Shown one piece after another: positions 26,968 to 35,456 of a stretch of 64,000 nt of DNA. The notes below the pieces were generated by a model. It did no database searches and was not told where the DNA came from. It saw only the letters and a list, made by a program, of their open reading frames with translations. The DNA comes from Alphaproteobacteria bacterium (GTDB taxonomy: Bacteria > Pseudomonadota > Alphaproteobacteria > Sphingomonadales > Kordiimonadaceae), in contig JAJFIS010000031.1 in assembly GCA_021774735.1 (NCBI GenBank), positions 117,024-181,023 of the forward strand, written 5' to 3'. How positions within the stretch are numbered: the first letter of the stretch is position 1; every line of letters starts with the position of its first letter. The position numbers and the translations under genes are program-made.

Positions 26968-27759
26968 ATGTATAAAGATACGACATTAGAATTTGCTGAT
27001 AGAGCCGCAAAAAAATTCCATTTTTTACAGGTGAATCCGCTTGGATTTTTGCTATCAGCCATAATGGCCGGTGCTTATGTTGGGATCGGCATTATTTTGA
27101 TCTTAACATTGGGCAATGAAGCTGATCCAATGTCAGCGAAACTTATTATGGGCTGCTTTTTTGGCATTACACTAACTTTGGTGATATTCGCAGGCGCTGA
27201 ACTTTTCTCAGGACATATCATGTTTATGACCTTTGGATTTTTGCACGGGAAAGTCCGTTTTTTTGAAGCAATTCGCGATTGGACAACCTGTTGGTGGGGA
27301 AATCTGCTCGGCGCGATTATGCTGTCGGTTCTTTTCATCCTTGGCGGCGGTGGCGGATGGGCGGATGATAGTCAAGCGCTTATCCATTCAATTGCAGACC
27401 ACAAGATCAACAGCACAGTGGTAGAGCTTCTCGCACGGGGGATTATCTGTAATTGGTTGATTTGCTTGGCTATTTGGATGGCATCGCGGACCAATAATGA
27501 CACGGCCAAATGTATTTTAATTTTTTGGTGCTTGTTTGCTTTTGTCGCGGCGGGGTTTGAGCATGGTGTTGCCAATATGACTGTCTTCACCATCTCTTAT
27601 CTTGGTGCTCATAGTGATAGTGTCACAATGCTCAATATGCTCTATAATCTGCTTGTTGTGTCGGTTGGCAATATCATTGGTGGGGTTGGCTTTATTGGTG
27701 TGGCTTATTATTTAACCAGCCACAAAATCAGTGACATGGGGTCGGAAAAACTATCATGA
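26968..27759 (+). CDS. formate/nitrite transporter family channel
   Basis: A 263-residue FNT-family inner-membrane channel with six hydrophobic helices. The first conserved block is VNPLGFLLSAIMAGAYVGIG, the loop after TM2 reads FAGAELFSGHIMFMTFGFLHGKV, and GFEHGVANMTVFTI carries the central-pore histidine of the FocA/NirC signature. It exchanges formate, nitrite or related small anions. GGTGGGGG precedes the start. Its last six bases overlap the convergent CPA2 antiporter gene. NirC-type (nitrite) versus FocA-type (formate) cannot be decided, and no nitrite reductase or formate lyase is adjacent. HutG-derived formate is one internal source. Confidence 0.9.
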   Translation: MYKDTTLEFADRAAKKFHFLQVNPLGFLLSAIMAGAYVGIGIILILTLGNEADPMSAKLIMGCFFGITLTLVIFAGAELFSGHIMFMTFGFLHGKVRFFEAIRDWTTCWWGNLLGAIMLSVLFILGGGGGWADDSQALIHSIADHKINSTVVELLARGIICNWLICLAIWMASRTNNDTAKCILIFWCLFAFVAAGFEHGVANMTVFTISYLGAHSDSVTMLNMLYNLLVVSVGNIIGGVGFIGVAYYLTSHKISDMGSEKLS

Positions 27760-29025
27760 GCTTTTTGCGGAAAATTTATATTTCCATAGGCTGATGAGAA
27801 TAGGGACCGATACATTCAACCAGAAAGCTGCGAACATTAAGGTGTAGAAAGCTTCCTCGTTCAGAATAGAATTTTGTACATAGGCGATGTCGATCACCAC
27901 AAAAGCCAGCTCTGCTCGGCCCAGCATACCAATGCCTATGAGGAACGCATCTGGCCAGCGGAAGCCCCCTGTGAAGCGCGCAGCAAGGGCAGCAGACCCT
28001 GTTTGAATTATAATCAAGCCAGCAGCCAGCATAATTGTCTGCGGCAATACAGCGATGATTATATCCATATCCAGAATGATTTTGGTACCCAGACCAACAA
28101 AGAATATGGGCCCAATCCAGCTAAAGGCAGCGCTGTTTATGGCTTCCTTGGTTTGTTCGGCCTGATCAATAATTTCAGGGTTATCCTTAGAGCCACCATG
28201 TCCGGCCAATTGGAAATATTCATCCTTTAACACGAGGCCTGCCATATAGGCACCAATAGCAGGGTGAAAGCCCAAGGCGTGGGCGGCAAGGCCAACCAAT
28301 AGCGCTATAAGCAGCACGGTAAGAATTGTATGTTGGCCGCGCGTTAACCACAGAACATGTTTTACGCCAATGTTTGAAATGAAAGGAATATGTCTGATAA
28401 TGCCTTTGGGGTTATGGGGAAATATCCAAAGGCCCAGAAAAATAATGCCGATAAAGAATGAAATGGCTTTGGTTACAATCCAGAAAATATCAACGATATT
28501 AACCGATACATCACCCGTGGCGATGGGAACCAGAATAGCAACAAGGGCCAGCGAGCCAATATCATCGAGCACCGCCGAGGTCATGATAGCCGTGGCGGCA
28601 GGTGACTTGTGCAGGCCTTCTTGGCGCAGGGAAACAAGTGTTAAGGATACGGCGGTGGCGGTCATGGTTAGGCCGAACATCAGGGATAAGTTGCTATCTT
28701 GCCAAAAATAGTCAGCGATAGAATAGGCGAGTATGAAGGGGGCAAGAGCACCAAAAAAGGCGATGCCCCAACTGCGTTTCATGCCGCTGATGAAGTTGGC
28801 AGTATTTTCTTCAAAGCCTATGGCGAACATGATGATAATGATGCCCAGTTCACCAAGGCCACGGATAAACTCGTGGCTCTCACTCGGTAGCACGCCTAAG
28901 TTTACAAGCACAGCACCAAAGAAAAGATAGTATAAAACAGGCGTGAGTTTGGTCTTACGCGCGGCAAACGCAGCAACAAAAACTACGCCCCAAATAATGG
29001 CTAACTGTATAAGTGCTTCCAACAA
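27754..29025 (-). CDS. CPA2-family cation:proton antiporter
   Basis: A 423-residue polytopic transporter of the Kef/NapA-type CPA2 family with about 12-13 helices. The conserved blocks are GELGIIIIMFAIGFEEN near residue 70, TMTATAVSLTLVSLRQEG and AVLDDIGSLALVAILVPIA, whose two acidic residues form the ion site. There is no C-terminal TrkA-N domain, so it is the short form used for Na+/H+ or K+/H+ exchange and pH control. It overlaps the FNT channel tail to tail by six bases. It is transcribed alone. Confidence 0.9.
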   Translation of the reverse strand: MLEALIQLAIIWGVVFVAAFAARKTKLTPVLYYLFFGAVLVNLGVLPSESHEFIRGLGELGIIIIMFAIGFEENTANFISGMKRSWGIAFFGALAPFILAYSIADYFWQDSNLSLMFGLTMTATAVSLTLVSLRQEGLHKSPAATAIMTSAVLDDIGSLALVAILVPIATGDVSVNIVDIFWIVTKAISFFIGIIFLGLWIFPHNPKGIIRHIPFISNIGVKHVLWLTRGQHTILTVLLIALLVGLAAHALGFHPAIGAYMAGLVLKDEYFQLAGHGGSKDNPEIIDQAEQTKEAINSAAFSWIGPIFFVGLGTKIILDMDIIIAVLPQTIMLAAGLIIIQTGSAALAARFTGGFRWPDAFLIGIGMLGRAELAFVVIDIAYVQNSILNEEAFYTLMFAAFWLNVSVPILISLWKYKFSAKSS

Positions 29026-29198
29026 ATGCCCCTTTCCATTTTGCGCTGATGCTCATTGTGCTTCGAAACATGCCCATTGGTCAATGCGACATAATGGCCG
29101 TTATTTGATGCCATGGAGTAATATTTTACACTAGGCTTTCATTTTAAAAGAACTTTTACTATCATAACTTGGATCACATAATTTTTGGGAGTGATTCC

Positions 29199-30440
29199 AT
29201 GTTTAAGATTCTAGCCATATATTTAATCTCTATTGGGTCAATTTCATCCATTGCACTTTCAAGTGACGCTAATATTTATGATGTAAATACAGATATTGGT
29301 GCGAACTCGGACAATGTCATACCGGTGCCATTTCGCGGTGATGATCCAGATTCACCAGTTTACCTGATGTATTCAGACATTGATATAATTTTGGGACAAG
29401 TTGTTTTGGACCTTGGCCCTTCAGGCCGCACGAAGTCTGGTAAAGCTACTGCGAGCCCAGGAAGTCGTATTGTGATGGGTAATCGCTCGAAACTTCGTCT
29501 TCAAGGCAACCGTATTGACTTCAAGGCCCTGAGCCAGCCAGAAAATCTTAAAATTCTGCGGAAAGCCCGCAACAGCCTAGAGATGGTACCAAATGAAGTG
29601 CCACTTTATGAATTATCTAAAAATGAGCAATTAGCCTATTGGTTAAATCTCTATAATATTACGATGTTAGAGCGTGTCGCTGCGGTTTATCCTGCCCGTA
29701 GCTTGCGGAAATATTTTCCAAGTGATGGTAGCAAGTCAGAAATATTAGATGAAAAAATTCTCAATGTAGCGGGCGTTGCATTGTCGCTTAATGACATTCA
29801 GCACCGTATTTTGATCCCGAAATTTAAAAACCCACTTATAATGTATGGCCTTTTCCAAGGCGTGGTTGGTAGCCCTAACCTGCGCATTGAGGCCTATAAG
29901 GGTGACCGGGTTATTGGGCAGCTGAAAAATAATGCATCAGAATTTATAAATTCTAGCCGTGGCACCAAGTCTCGGGATGACCGAGTATTTCGTGTTTCCT
30001 ATTTTTATGGCGTAAACCGAGAATTGTTCCCTAACTTTGACACCGACTTAAAATATCATTTACTGGGCTATATTAAAGGTGATTATGAGCGGAAAGTGCG
30101 CATTTCTTCTCGCATGAAACCCGATATCAGTGCTTGGTATATCTCTGACCTGCATGAGGGCAACAGCAGCCGTGGCAATGCTAATACTAATAATGCAGCT
30201 CTGCTGGGCGCTTTCAGGGCATCTGGGGGTGGCATCTTTAGTGCTGATGGTACGGGAGGGGTCGCCGATATGCAAACCCAGCTAACGGCGCAATTGCAGG
30301 AAGCTACATTAACGGGTTTGCGCTTTCCACCCCATGTGATGGAATATCTGCGCAAAAAACGCCTTGAAATGAAAGCGCGACAAAGGGAAGGCGAAGTGTC
30401 GGTTGATGAGTTGGGGATAGCAAAAGGAGAAAAACAATGA
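29199..30440 (+). CDS. secreted DUF547 protein, copy 1
   Basis: A 413-residue protein with a signal peptide (FKILAIYLISIGSISSIALS) followed by a DUF547 domain (YWLNLYNITMLERVAAVYP, LSLNDIQHRIL, MYGLFQGVVGSPNLR, NFDTDLKYHL). DUF547 is poorly characterised; its core resembles a peptidase-like papain or transglutaminase fold, and function here is unknown. The ATG at 29199 follows TGGGAG; the in-frame TTG at 29169 is a weaker choice. A C-terminal tail (LRKKRLEMKARQREGEVSVDEL) is charged. The next gene is a paralogue whose start overlaps this stop, so the pair is co-translated. Confidence 0.85.
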   Translation: MFKILAIYLISIGSISSIALSSDANIYDVNTDIGANSDNVIPVPFRGDDPDSPVYLMYSDIDIILGQVVLDLGPSGRTKSGKATASPGSRIVMGNRSKLRLQGNRIDFKALSQPENLKILRKARNSLEMVPNEVPLYELSKNEQLAYWLNLYNITMLERVAAVYPARSLRKYFPSDGSKSEILDEKILNVAGVALSLNDIQHRILIPKFKNPLIMYGLFQGVVGSPNLRIEAYKGDRVIGQLKNNASEFINSSRGTKSRDDRVFRVSYFYGVNRELFPNFDTDLKYHLLGYIKGDYERKVRISSRMKPDISAWYISDLHEGNSSRGNANTNNAALLGAFRASGGGIFSADGTGGVADMQTQLTAQLQEATLTGLRFPPHVMEYLRKKRLEMKARQREGEVSVDELGIAKGEKQ

Positions 30441-31660
30441 AAATTAAGTTGGTAATTATTGGGGGCTTGATCGTTTCAATCGCGTCATTTTCGCTAAGCG
30501 TTGGGGCATCTGATCGCAACTTAGACTTAGGGCAGCAAATTGATAACCCGGCAAGGGTATCGCAAGATATTAATCTTGCTTTTAAAGGGTTTAAGGCGGA
30601 ATCAAATTTTTATCTGCAATATGACGACCTAGACTATATTTATCGCAAAACCGTCCTTGATATGGGCAATATGGGGAGAGCGGTAACAACTAGGGCTCAT
30701 CCACCGGCTAACTCTAGGGTATTGCGTGGTAGCAATTCCAAGTATCGTCTTGAGGGTAATCGGGTTGACTTTAAAGCTTTGAGCCACCCGGATAATTTAG
30801 CTGTTTTGCTGCGGGTGCGTCAAAATTTAGAAGCTATCCCGTCCAACCTTCCACTGAGAGAACTATCGAAAGAAGAGCAGTTAGCCTATTGGCTAAATCT
30901 ATATAATGTTACATTAGTTCGGGAAATCGCTGAAGTTTACCCTAAGAAAAAACTGCGTAAATTTCTTGTGAGCAGTGAAAAACGCATGGGTATTTTGGAC
31001 AAAAAAATCCTGAATGTGGCCGGTATAGCCCTGTCACTGAATGATATTCAGCATAAAATACTGATCCCTGAATATAAGAACCCATTGGTTATGTACGGTC
31101 TATTTCAAGGTGTTATTGGTGGTCCAAACCTGAGGAACGAGGCTTATCGTGGTAAAAAAATATATCAGCAGCTTCAAGAGAATGCGAAAGAATTTATAAA
31201 TTCAAACCGAGGCACACGTTCTTGGCGCTCTGGTGAAATGAGGGTATCGTATTTTTACACTGTTAACCGGGAACTATTCCCGAACTTTGATACGGATTTG
31301 AAGAACCACCTTTTACGGCATAGTAATGGTGATTATGCAGAGAAAATAACTAATGCCAATGAGTTTAGAGCTAAGATCAATGATTGGTATATTGCGGATC
31401 TTTTTGAAGGCACAATGTCTAGGGGCAATTCCTCGAATACTAATCTTGCAGCACTATTGGGTTCGGTAAAGTCTCAAGATGGTGATGTCTCAGATAATTT
31501 TATCAGATTAGCGCAAAAATTTAGTATTGATAATATGCGCTTTCCGCCCCATGTGATGGACTTCATAAAGAAGAAAAAAGAAGAGCTGATAAAACGCAAA
31601 AGAAATGTTGAGGGCGAAGTGACGGTTGATGAGCTGGAGGCCGACGATAGTAACCAGTAA
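30437..31660 (+). CDS. secreted DUF547 protein, copy 2
   Basis: A 407-residue paralogue of the preceding gene, starting four bases before its stop (ATGA) with AAGGAG upstream. It has a signal peptide (KLVIIGGLIVSIASFSLSVGAS), the same DUF547 blocks (LAYWLNLYNVTLVREIAEVYP, LSLNDIQHKIL, VMYGLFQGVIGGPNLR, LFPNFDTDLKNHL) and the same C-terminal phrase (FPPHVMDF, EGEVTVDELE). The two copies have diverged in the N-terminal 60 residues and in the loops, so the duplication is not recent. Tandem copies suggest a hetero-oligomer or two related substrates. Function is unknown. Confidence 0.85.
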   Translation: MKIKLVIIGGLIVSIASFSLSVGASDRNLDLGQQIDNPARVSQDINLAFKGFKAESNFYLQYDDLDYIYRKTVLDMGNMGRAVTTRAHPPANSRVLRGSNSKYRLEGNRVDFKALSHPDNLAVLLRVRQNLEAIPSNLPLRELSKEEQLAYWLNLYNVTLVREIAEVYPKKKLRKFLVSSEKRMGILDKKILNVAGIALSLNDIQHKILIPEYKNPLVMYGLFQGVIGGPNLRNEAYRGKKIYQQLQENAKEFINSNRGTRSWRSGEMRVSYFYTVNRELFPNFDTDLKNHLLRHSNGDYAEKITNANEFRAKINDWYIADLFEGTMSRGNSSNTNLAALLGSVKSQDGDVSDNFIRLAQKFSIDNMRFPPHVMDFIKKKKEELIKRKRNVEGEVTVDELEADDSNQ

Positions 31661-31784
31661 TTCATGACCTAAATTTGATAGAGTATGAATAGCATCTATT
31701 CAAATTTAAATAGTGACAATGCCTAAGGCATGACTATTGTTGTTGATCGTATGGTTGACAATAATAGTCTTTAAGGGAAAAGTT

Positions 31785-32174
31785 ATGGATTTTTTATATA
31801 CCTCACTGGCAACGGTGATTATTTCACTCGTGATATTTTTATTCTCATTCCAAGTTGGAAAAATGCGTGGAAAACATGATGTTAAAGCGCCTGCAACAAC
31901 GGGTCATGCAGAATTTGAACGTGCCTTTCGGGTTCATATGAACTCACTTGAACAGGTGATAATCTTCTTGCCAGTTCTATGGATATTCGCCGCTTTTGTT
32001 GGTGATATGTATGCCGCCATCGGGGCTTCATTTTGGGTGCTTGGCCGAATTTTATATTCCATGGGATATATGAAAGACCCATCCAAGCGCTCCATGGGCT
32101 TTATGATTGGCTTTCTAGCCTTTGTCGTAATGCTACTCTGGAGCTTGGTTGTCCTCGTCATGAACATCATGTAA
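31785..32174 (+). CDS. MAPEG-family membrane protein, copy 1
   Basis: A 129-residue protein with four hydrophobic helices and the MAPEG pattern FERAFRVHMNSLEQVIIFLPVLWIFAAF, in which the ExxxR and NxxE residues of helix 2 bind glutathione in microsomal transferases. Bacterial members are usually of unknown function, some with glutathione transferase or peroxidase activity. The ATG at 31785 follows AGGGA; the frame could begin at 31737 with no ribosome site. A good terminator follows. A second MAPEG gene lies at 33885. Confidence 0.85.
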   Translation: MDFLYTSLATVIISLVIFLFSFQVGKMRGKHDVKAPATTGHAEFERAFRVHMNSLEQVIIFLPVLWIFAAFVGDMYAAIGASFWVLGRILYSMGYMKDPSKRSMGFMIGFLAFVVMLLWSLVVLVMNIM

Positions 32175-32190
32175 ATTTTTTAAATTACGA

Positions 32191-32224
32191 GCATCTCGGC
32201 GTGAGAGCGTCGGGGTGTTTTTTT
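32191..32224 (+). terminator. Rho-independent terminator after the MAPEG gene
   Basis: A 10-bp stem (32192-32201 with 32208-32217, three G-U pairs) with the 6-nt loop TGAGAG runs into seven Ts (32218-32224). It overlaps the stop of the convergent acetyltransferase gene. Confidence 0.8.
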
Positions 32225-32744
32225 ATATGTATTTTACCATCACATGATCGCGCTGAGCATCAGAGCCTAACATAAAAACCTTCTCCCCTTTGATGGCAAA
32301 ACCTTCGCGTTCATAGAAGGCAACAGCGCGGCTGTTCTCTTGCCATACACCAAGCCAAATGGCAGCCTGTTGCAGCTGTTTGGCACAGTCAACGGCGGCC
32401 TCCATTAATAAATGTCCAATACCGCGCCCTGTTTCGCTTGCAGCTGTATAAATGCGCTCAATTTCAATGGTTTTTGCCGCCTCAACACAGCCGGGCGCTG
32501 TGCTATGCTTCAATTTCACGAAGCCCATCAAAAGCTCATTTTCAAATACACCAATGAAATAGCTATCGGGATCAGAAAGTTCTTTTTCAAATTGGGGTAC
32601 ACTGAAGGCGGCGTTGGCATAATCGGTCATGAGATCATTGCTGTTATGCGCGCCGTATGCCGCAACAAAGGCACCGTGTGCCAGCGGTAATAATACAGAG
32701 ATATCGTTTGCCGCTAGAGGGCGTATATTCAAGGCTTCCGTCAC
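32223..32744 (-). CDS. GNAT-family N-acetyltransferase, copy A
   Basis: A 173-residue GNAT acetyltransferase with the acetyl-CoA loop ETGRGIGHLLMEAAVDCAKQL (a QxxGxG/A-type motif A) and the strand AIWLGVWQENSRAVAFYEREGF. The C-terminal VMVKYI is typical. Such enzymes acetylate amines, peptides or antibiotics, and specificity is not readable. It starts inside the last bases of the upstream acetyltransferase (four-base overlap), so the two are coupled. It ends at a terminator shared with the convergent MAPEG gene. Confidence 0.88.
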   Translation of the reverse strand: MTEALNIRPLAANDISVLLPLAHGAFVAAYGAHNSNDLMTDYANAAFSVPQFEKELSDPDSYFIGVFENELLMGFVKLKHSTAPGCVEAAKTIEIERIYTAASETGRGIGHLLMEAAVDCAKQLQQAAIWLGVWQENSRAVAFYEREGFAIKGEKVFMLGSDAQRDHVMVKYI

Positions 32745-33262
32745 AGTTCATCCTTTTTGGCCATGTCAATAAGGGCGTCACCGGTTAAGCGATATACGGT
32801 CCATTCATCCATAGGTTCAGCATCAAGGCTCTGATAAAAGTCAATGGCGGGTTTATTCCAATTTAACACCCACCATTCCATGCGGGCGCAATCACGCTTA
32901 TAGGCAATGGTCGCTAACTCCTGCAACAAAGCTTTACCAATGCCATGTCCTCTTGCGCTCGCACGGACAAAAAGATCTTCCAAATAAAGTCCTCTTTTAC
33001 CTAAAAAAGTGGAAAAGTTATGAAAATAAAGCGCAAACCCAACGGGTTCATCATTTAAATCGGCTATGATGACTTCGGTGTAAGGGATGTTGCCAAACAA
33101 GGACTTTTCCAATGTGTCAACGTCCGCAACCACATCACTTGCCATTTTTTCATAAGCCGCGAGCTCTTTAATGAAAGATAGAATTAACGGCACATCTGTT
33201 TTGCATGCGGACCGAATAGTGATTTTTTTATTTTCATGATTTACTATTTCTGACGGGCTCAA
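32741..33262 (-). CDS. GNAT-family N-acetyltransferase (diamine acetyltransferase-like), copy B
   Basis: A GNAT enzyme of about 173 residues with ITIRSACKTDVPLILSFIKELAAYEKM at the N-terminus, DLFVRASARGHGIGKALLQELATIA as the acetyl-CoA loop and CARMEWWVLNWNKPAIDFYQSLDAEPMDEWTVYRL at the C-terminus. The last block is typical of the spermidine/spermine or thialysine acetyltransferase (SAT1/SAT2-like) group. I start at a TTG at 33262 because AAGGA precedes it; the frame extends to 33346 but then overlaps the divergent gene's promoter. It is coupled to the downstream GNAT gene. Confidence 0.85.
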   Translation of the reverse strand: MSPSEIVNHENKKITIRSACKTDVPLILSFIKELAAYEKMASDVVADVDTLEKSLFGNIPYTEVIIADLNDEPVGFALYFHNFSTFLGKRGLYLEDLFVRASARGHGIGKALLQELATIAYKRDCARMEWWVLNWNKPAIDFYQSLDAEPMDEWTVYRLTGDALIDMAKKDEL

Positions 33263-33368
33263 TATTTTTTCCTTATGCTTAGCTTGTCTAATTGAGCCAT
33301 AGACATTAGGAAAAGACAATAGCTTGGTAAAATAAGTGAATAGCAATGTGGGTATGGAGAGTAAGACA

Positions 33369-33815
33369 TTGGCTGAAATATATGTGGACGGTGATGCTTG
33401 CCCCGTGAAAGAAGAAATTCTGAAGGTTGCTTACCGCCATGACCTTGTGGTCCATCTTGTCTCTAATCAATGGTTACGCCTGCCGGTTGGCCCCAAGGTT
33501 AACAAAGTGGTGGTCTCTGACGGCTTTGACGCGGCAGATGATTGGATCGCCGAGCGGGCAGGTGGGTCAGACATCGTTATAACCGGCGATATCCCGCTGG
33601 CTGAACGGTGTCTTAAAGCTGGTGCCTTAGTGCTAGGGGCCAATGGCAAGCCCTTTACAACAGACAATATCGGTATGGCTATGGCGATGCGGTCATTGAA
33701 GGCTGATCTGCGGGATATGGGTGAAATATCTGGCCATAACGCTGCTTTTAGTAAAAGCAATCGTTCAAATTTCTTAAATGCCTTAGAGAATCATGTGCAA
33801 AAATTAAAGCGCTAG
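33369..33815 (+). CDS. YaiI/YqxD family protein (DUF188)
   Basis: A 148-residue member of the DUF188 family, which has a PIN-like fold. The N-terminal IYVDGDACPVKEEIL, central DIVITGDIPLAERCLKAGA and C-terminal NFLNALE are conserved. The family is suspected to bind or cut RNA, but the function is unproven. GGAGAG seven bases before the TTG at 33369 fits a start that makes the protein as long as E. coli YaiI. The ATG at 33354 and an earlier frame to 33336 lack a ribosome site. It is divergent from the GNAT pair. Confidence 0.85.
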   Translation: MAEIYVDGDACPVKEEILKVAYRHDLVVHLVSNQWLRLPVGPKVNKVVVSDGFDAADDWIAERAGGSDIVITGDIPLAERCLKAGALVLGANGKPFTTDNIGMAMAMRSLKADLRDMGEISGHNAAFSKSNRSNFLNALENHVQKLKR

Positions 33816-33884
33816 ATATACAGATTTTGCAAAAATTTGAAAAATATCTTAGGGTCGATTTCCAACAAAATAGGGAGAGTTAAA

Positions 33885-34295
33885 ATGGGTATGAATTTAA
33901 CGGGAGCTATGACGGCAGAACTAACCATGTTGTTCTGGGCGGTGATGCTATATTTTTTGCTGATTATGATACCAGCGGCACTCGGCATTCGCGACAATGG
34001 TGCCAAGGCACAGGGTGGCCCGCGTGATGATATGCCAGAACCATCAGTTTTACGGGCACGGATGAACCGCTTGGCGGGTAATATGCAGGAAAATATGGTT
34101 CTTTTTACGGCATTGGTATTGGTTGCCCACGCGGCGGGTGTCCACAGCGATAATACCGTTTTAGGCGCTGAAATATTTGTCGGTGCAAGGGTTGCCCATG
34201 CAGTGATTTATATTGCCGGGTGGCCAATGATACGGCCAGTAGCTTGGTTAATCAGCGTTATTGGCATGGCAATGATTGCGGTGGAAATGATGTAA
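33885..34295 (+). CDS. MAPEG-family membrane protein, copy 2
   Basis: A 136-residue, four-helix MAPEG protein with RMNRLAGNMQENMVLFTALVLVAHAAGVHS (the N-x-x-E element of helix 2) and ARVAHAVIYIAGWPMIRPVAWLISVIGMAMIAVEMM. It differs in sequence from the copy at 31785 and is more like the RMNRxxxN branch of bacterial MAPEG proteins. The ATG at 33885 follows GGGAGAG. A terminator lies 25 bases after the stop. Glutathione-related activity is only inferred from the family. Confidence 0.85.
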   Translation: MGMNLTGAMTAELTMLFWAVMLYFLLIMIPAALGIRDNGAKAQGGPRDDMPEPSVLRARMNRLAGNMQENMVLFTALVLVAHAAGVHSDNTVLGAEIFVGARVAHAVIYIAGWPMIRPVAWLISVIGMAMIAVEMM

Positions 34296-34320
34296 CCAAA
34301 AGCTAAATGTTATGATATCA

Positions 34321-34353
34321 GGGGCGGGCTTTTTTAGCGCGCCCCATTTTTTT
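34321..34353 (+). terminator. Rho-independent terminator after MAPEG copy 2
   Basis: GGGGCGGGC (34321-34329) pairs with GCGCGCCCC (34337-34345), with one internal mismatch and a T-rich loop. Seven Ts follow (34347-34353). Confidence 0.78.
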
Positions 34354-34591
34354 ACAAGATAAAGAAGACCGCAAAGCTGGTTGCCATGCCACTGGTGAAT
34401 AACAACAGTGCCCGTAATCTCGTTTCGGAAGAAAATAGATGTTTCATCAAAGTTGGCCTTAGTAATCGGTTACCCCATCCTGCAGAGAATATTGCTGTCA
34501 AAGAATATTGCTGTGGCATCGCGTCAAATCCACGGCAGAAATGTGGCAGGAATCAGCCACCATACCATAAATGGCGCATTAATGCAGCCAT
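34352..34591 (-). pseudogene. possible remnant of a small membrane protein gene
   Basis: The interval between the terminator and the SDR gene holds no convincing intact gene. On the minus strand, one frame reads MAALMRHLWYGG, then a TGA, then about 66 more residues ending in a hydrophobic LLLFTSGMATSFAVFFIL. An ATG at 34579 is 12 bases from an AAGGA. The frame looks protein-like but is broken by the TGA. It could be a decayed gene downstream of the SDR, or chance. Two plus-strand frames here (34386-34598 and 34408-34602) have no ribosome site and no recognisable content. Confidence 0.2.
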
Positions 34592-34604
34592 CCTTTGAAT
34601 AAGC

Positions 34605-35396
34605 TTACGCCTTTGCTGTTTTTCTTTTCAATATACCTTTGCGGCGATTGGCCATTTTGCGCCGTAAATATGACCTTGGCATAAATTTCGCCATATTCAC
34701 CTGCATTCGGTTGCTACCGCCGGTGACGACTATAGCCGTATCGCGTTTAGCAAGAGATTCTTTGACAACCTCTTCAGAGGTCATGAATTTTGTGCCTTTC
34801 ATCGCCTTTTTGGGGATTTTGGCAACATCCATGAATTCAGTGGCAGTGGCACCGGGGCAAAGCGTGGAAACGCTAATGCCGCGCTCTGAAAGTTCTGTGC
34901 CAAGCGCGTCGGAAAAGCTTAAAACGGCAGCTTTACTGGCTGCATATACGGCGAAACTAGGAATGGCGATGAAAGAGGCAACGGAGCCGACATTGATGAT
35001 AAAATTGCCAGCTGATTGCGTGAATAGGGGCAACATATGATGGGTAACCGCCATAAGACTTGTCACATTTAAATTGATCATGCCTAATTGGCCTTCCAGC
35101 GGCATAGAGCTAAAATCACCCAGAAGGCCGTAACCTGCATTGTTGATGAGGCCGTCAAGTTCAAGGCCTTCTGTCTTTAATGTTTTCGCAAGTTCAGCCA
35201 CAGCATCAAGGTCAGAAAGGTCAACGGTGAAGGACCGGGTCATAATGCCATTCAAGGTGATCAATTCAGCGGCAAGCGCATCTAATAAGTCCCGTCTTCG
35301 AGCCACTAAGATAAGGTCGTGGCCCTCTGCTGCTAATTGGCGGGCGAATTCACTGCCCAAGCCCGAACTGGCTCCTGTAATTAAGATATAGCCCAT
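34605..35396 (-). CDS. short-chain dehydrogenase/reductase
   Basis: A 263-residue classical SDR oxidoreductase. The cofactor loop is ITGASSGLGSEFARQLA (TGxxxGxG, residues 5-21). NNAGYG supplies the NNAG element, and Ser (VGSVASF), Tyr and Lys in YAASKAAV complete the catalytic triad. The C-terminal basic stretch (RRKMANRRKGILKRKTAKA) is like that of DltE or fatty-acyl reductase-type SDRs and could contact membranes. The substrate is unknown. It is separated from the M24 peptidase by 60 bp and is possibly co-transcribed. Confidence 0.9.
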   Translation of the reverse strand: MGYILITGASSGLGSEFARQLAAEGHDLILVARRRDLLDALAAELITLNGIMTRSFTVDLSDLDAVAELAKTLKTEGLELDGLINNAGYGLLGDFSSMPLEGQLGMINLNVTSLMAVTHHMLPLFTQSAGNFIINVGSVASFIAIPSFAVYAASKAAVLSFSDALGTELSERGISVSTLCPGATATEFMDVAKIPKKAMKGTKFMTSEEVVKESLAKRDTAIVVTGGSNRMQVNMAKFMPRSYLRRKMANRRKGILKRKTAKA

Positions 35397-35456
35397 GTGT
35401 CACCTCGTGAGTTTGATAAGAAATTATTTATTTCAGCAGCATCAGTGCCCGCTGGT

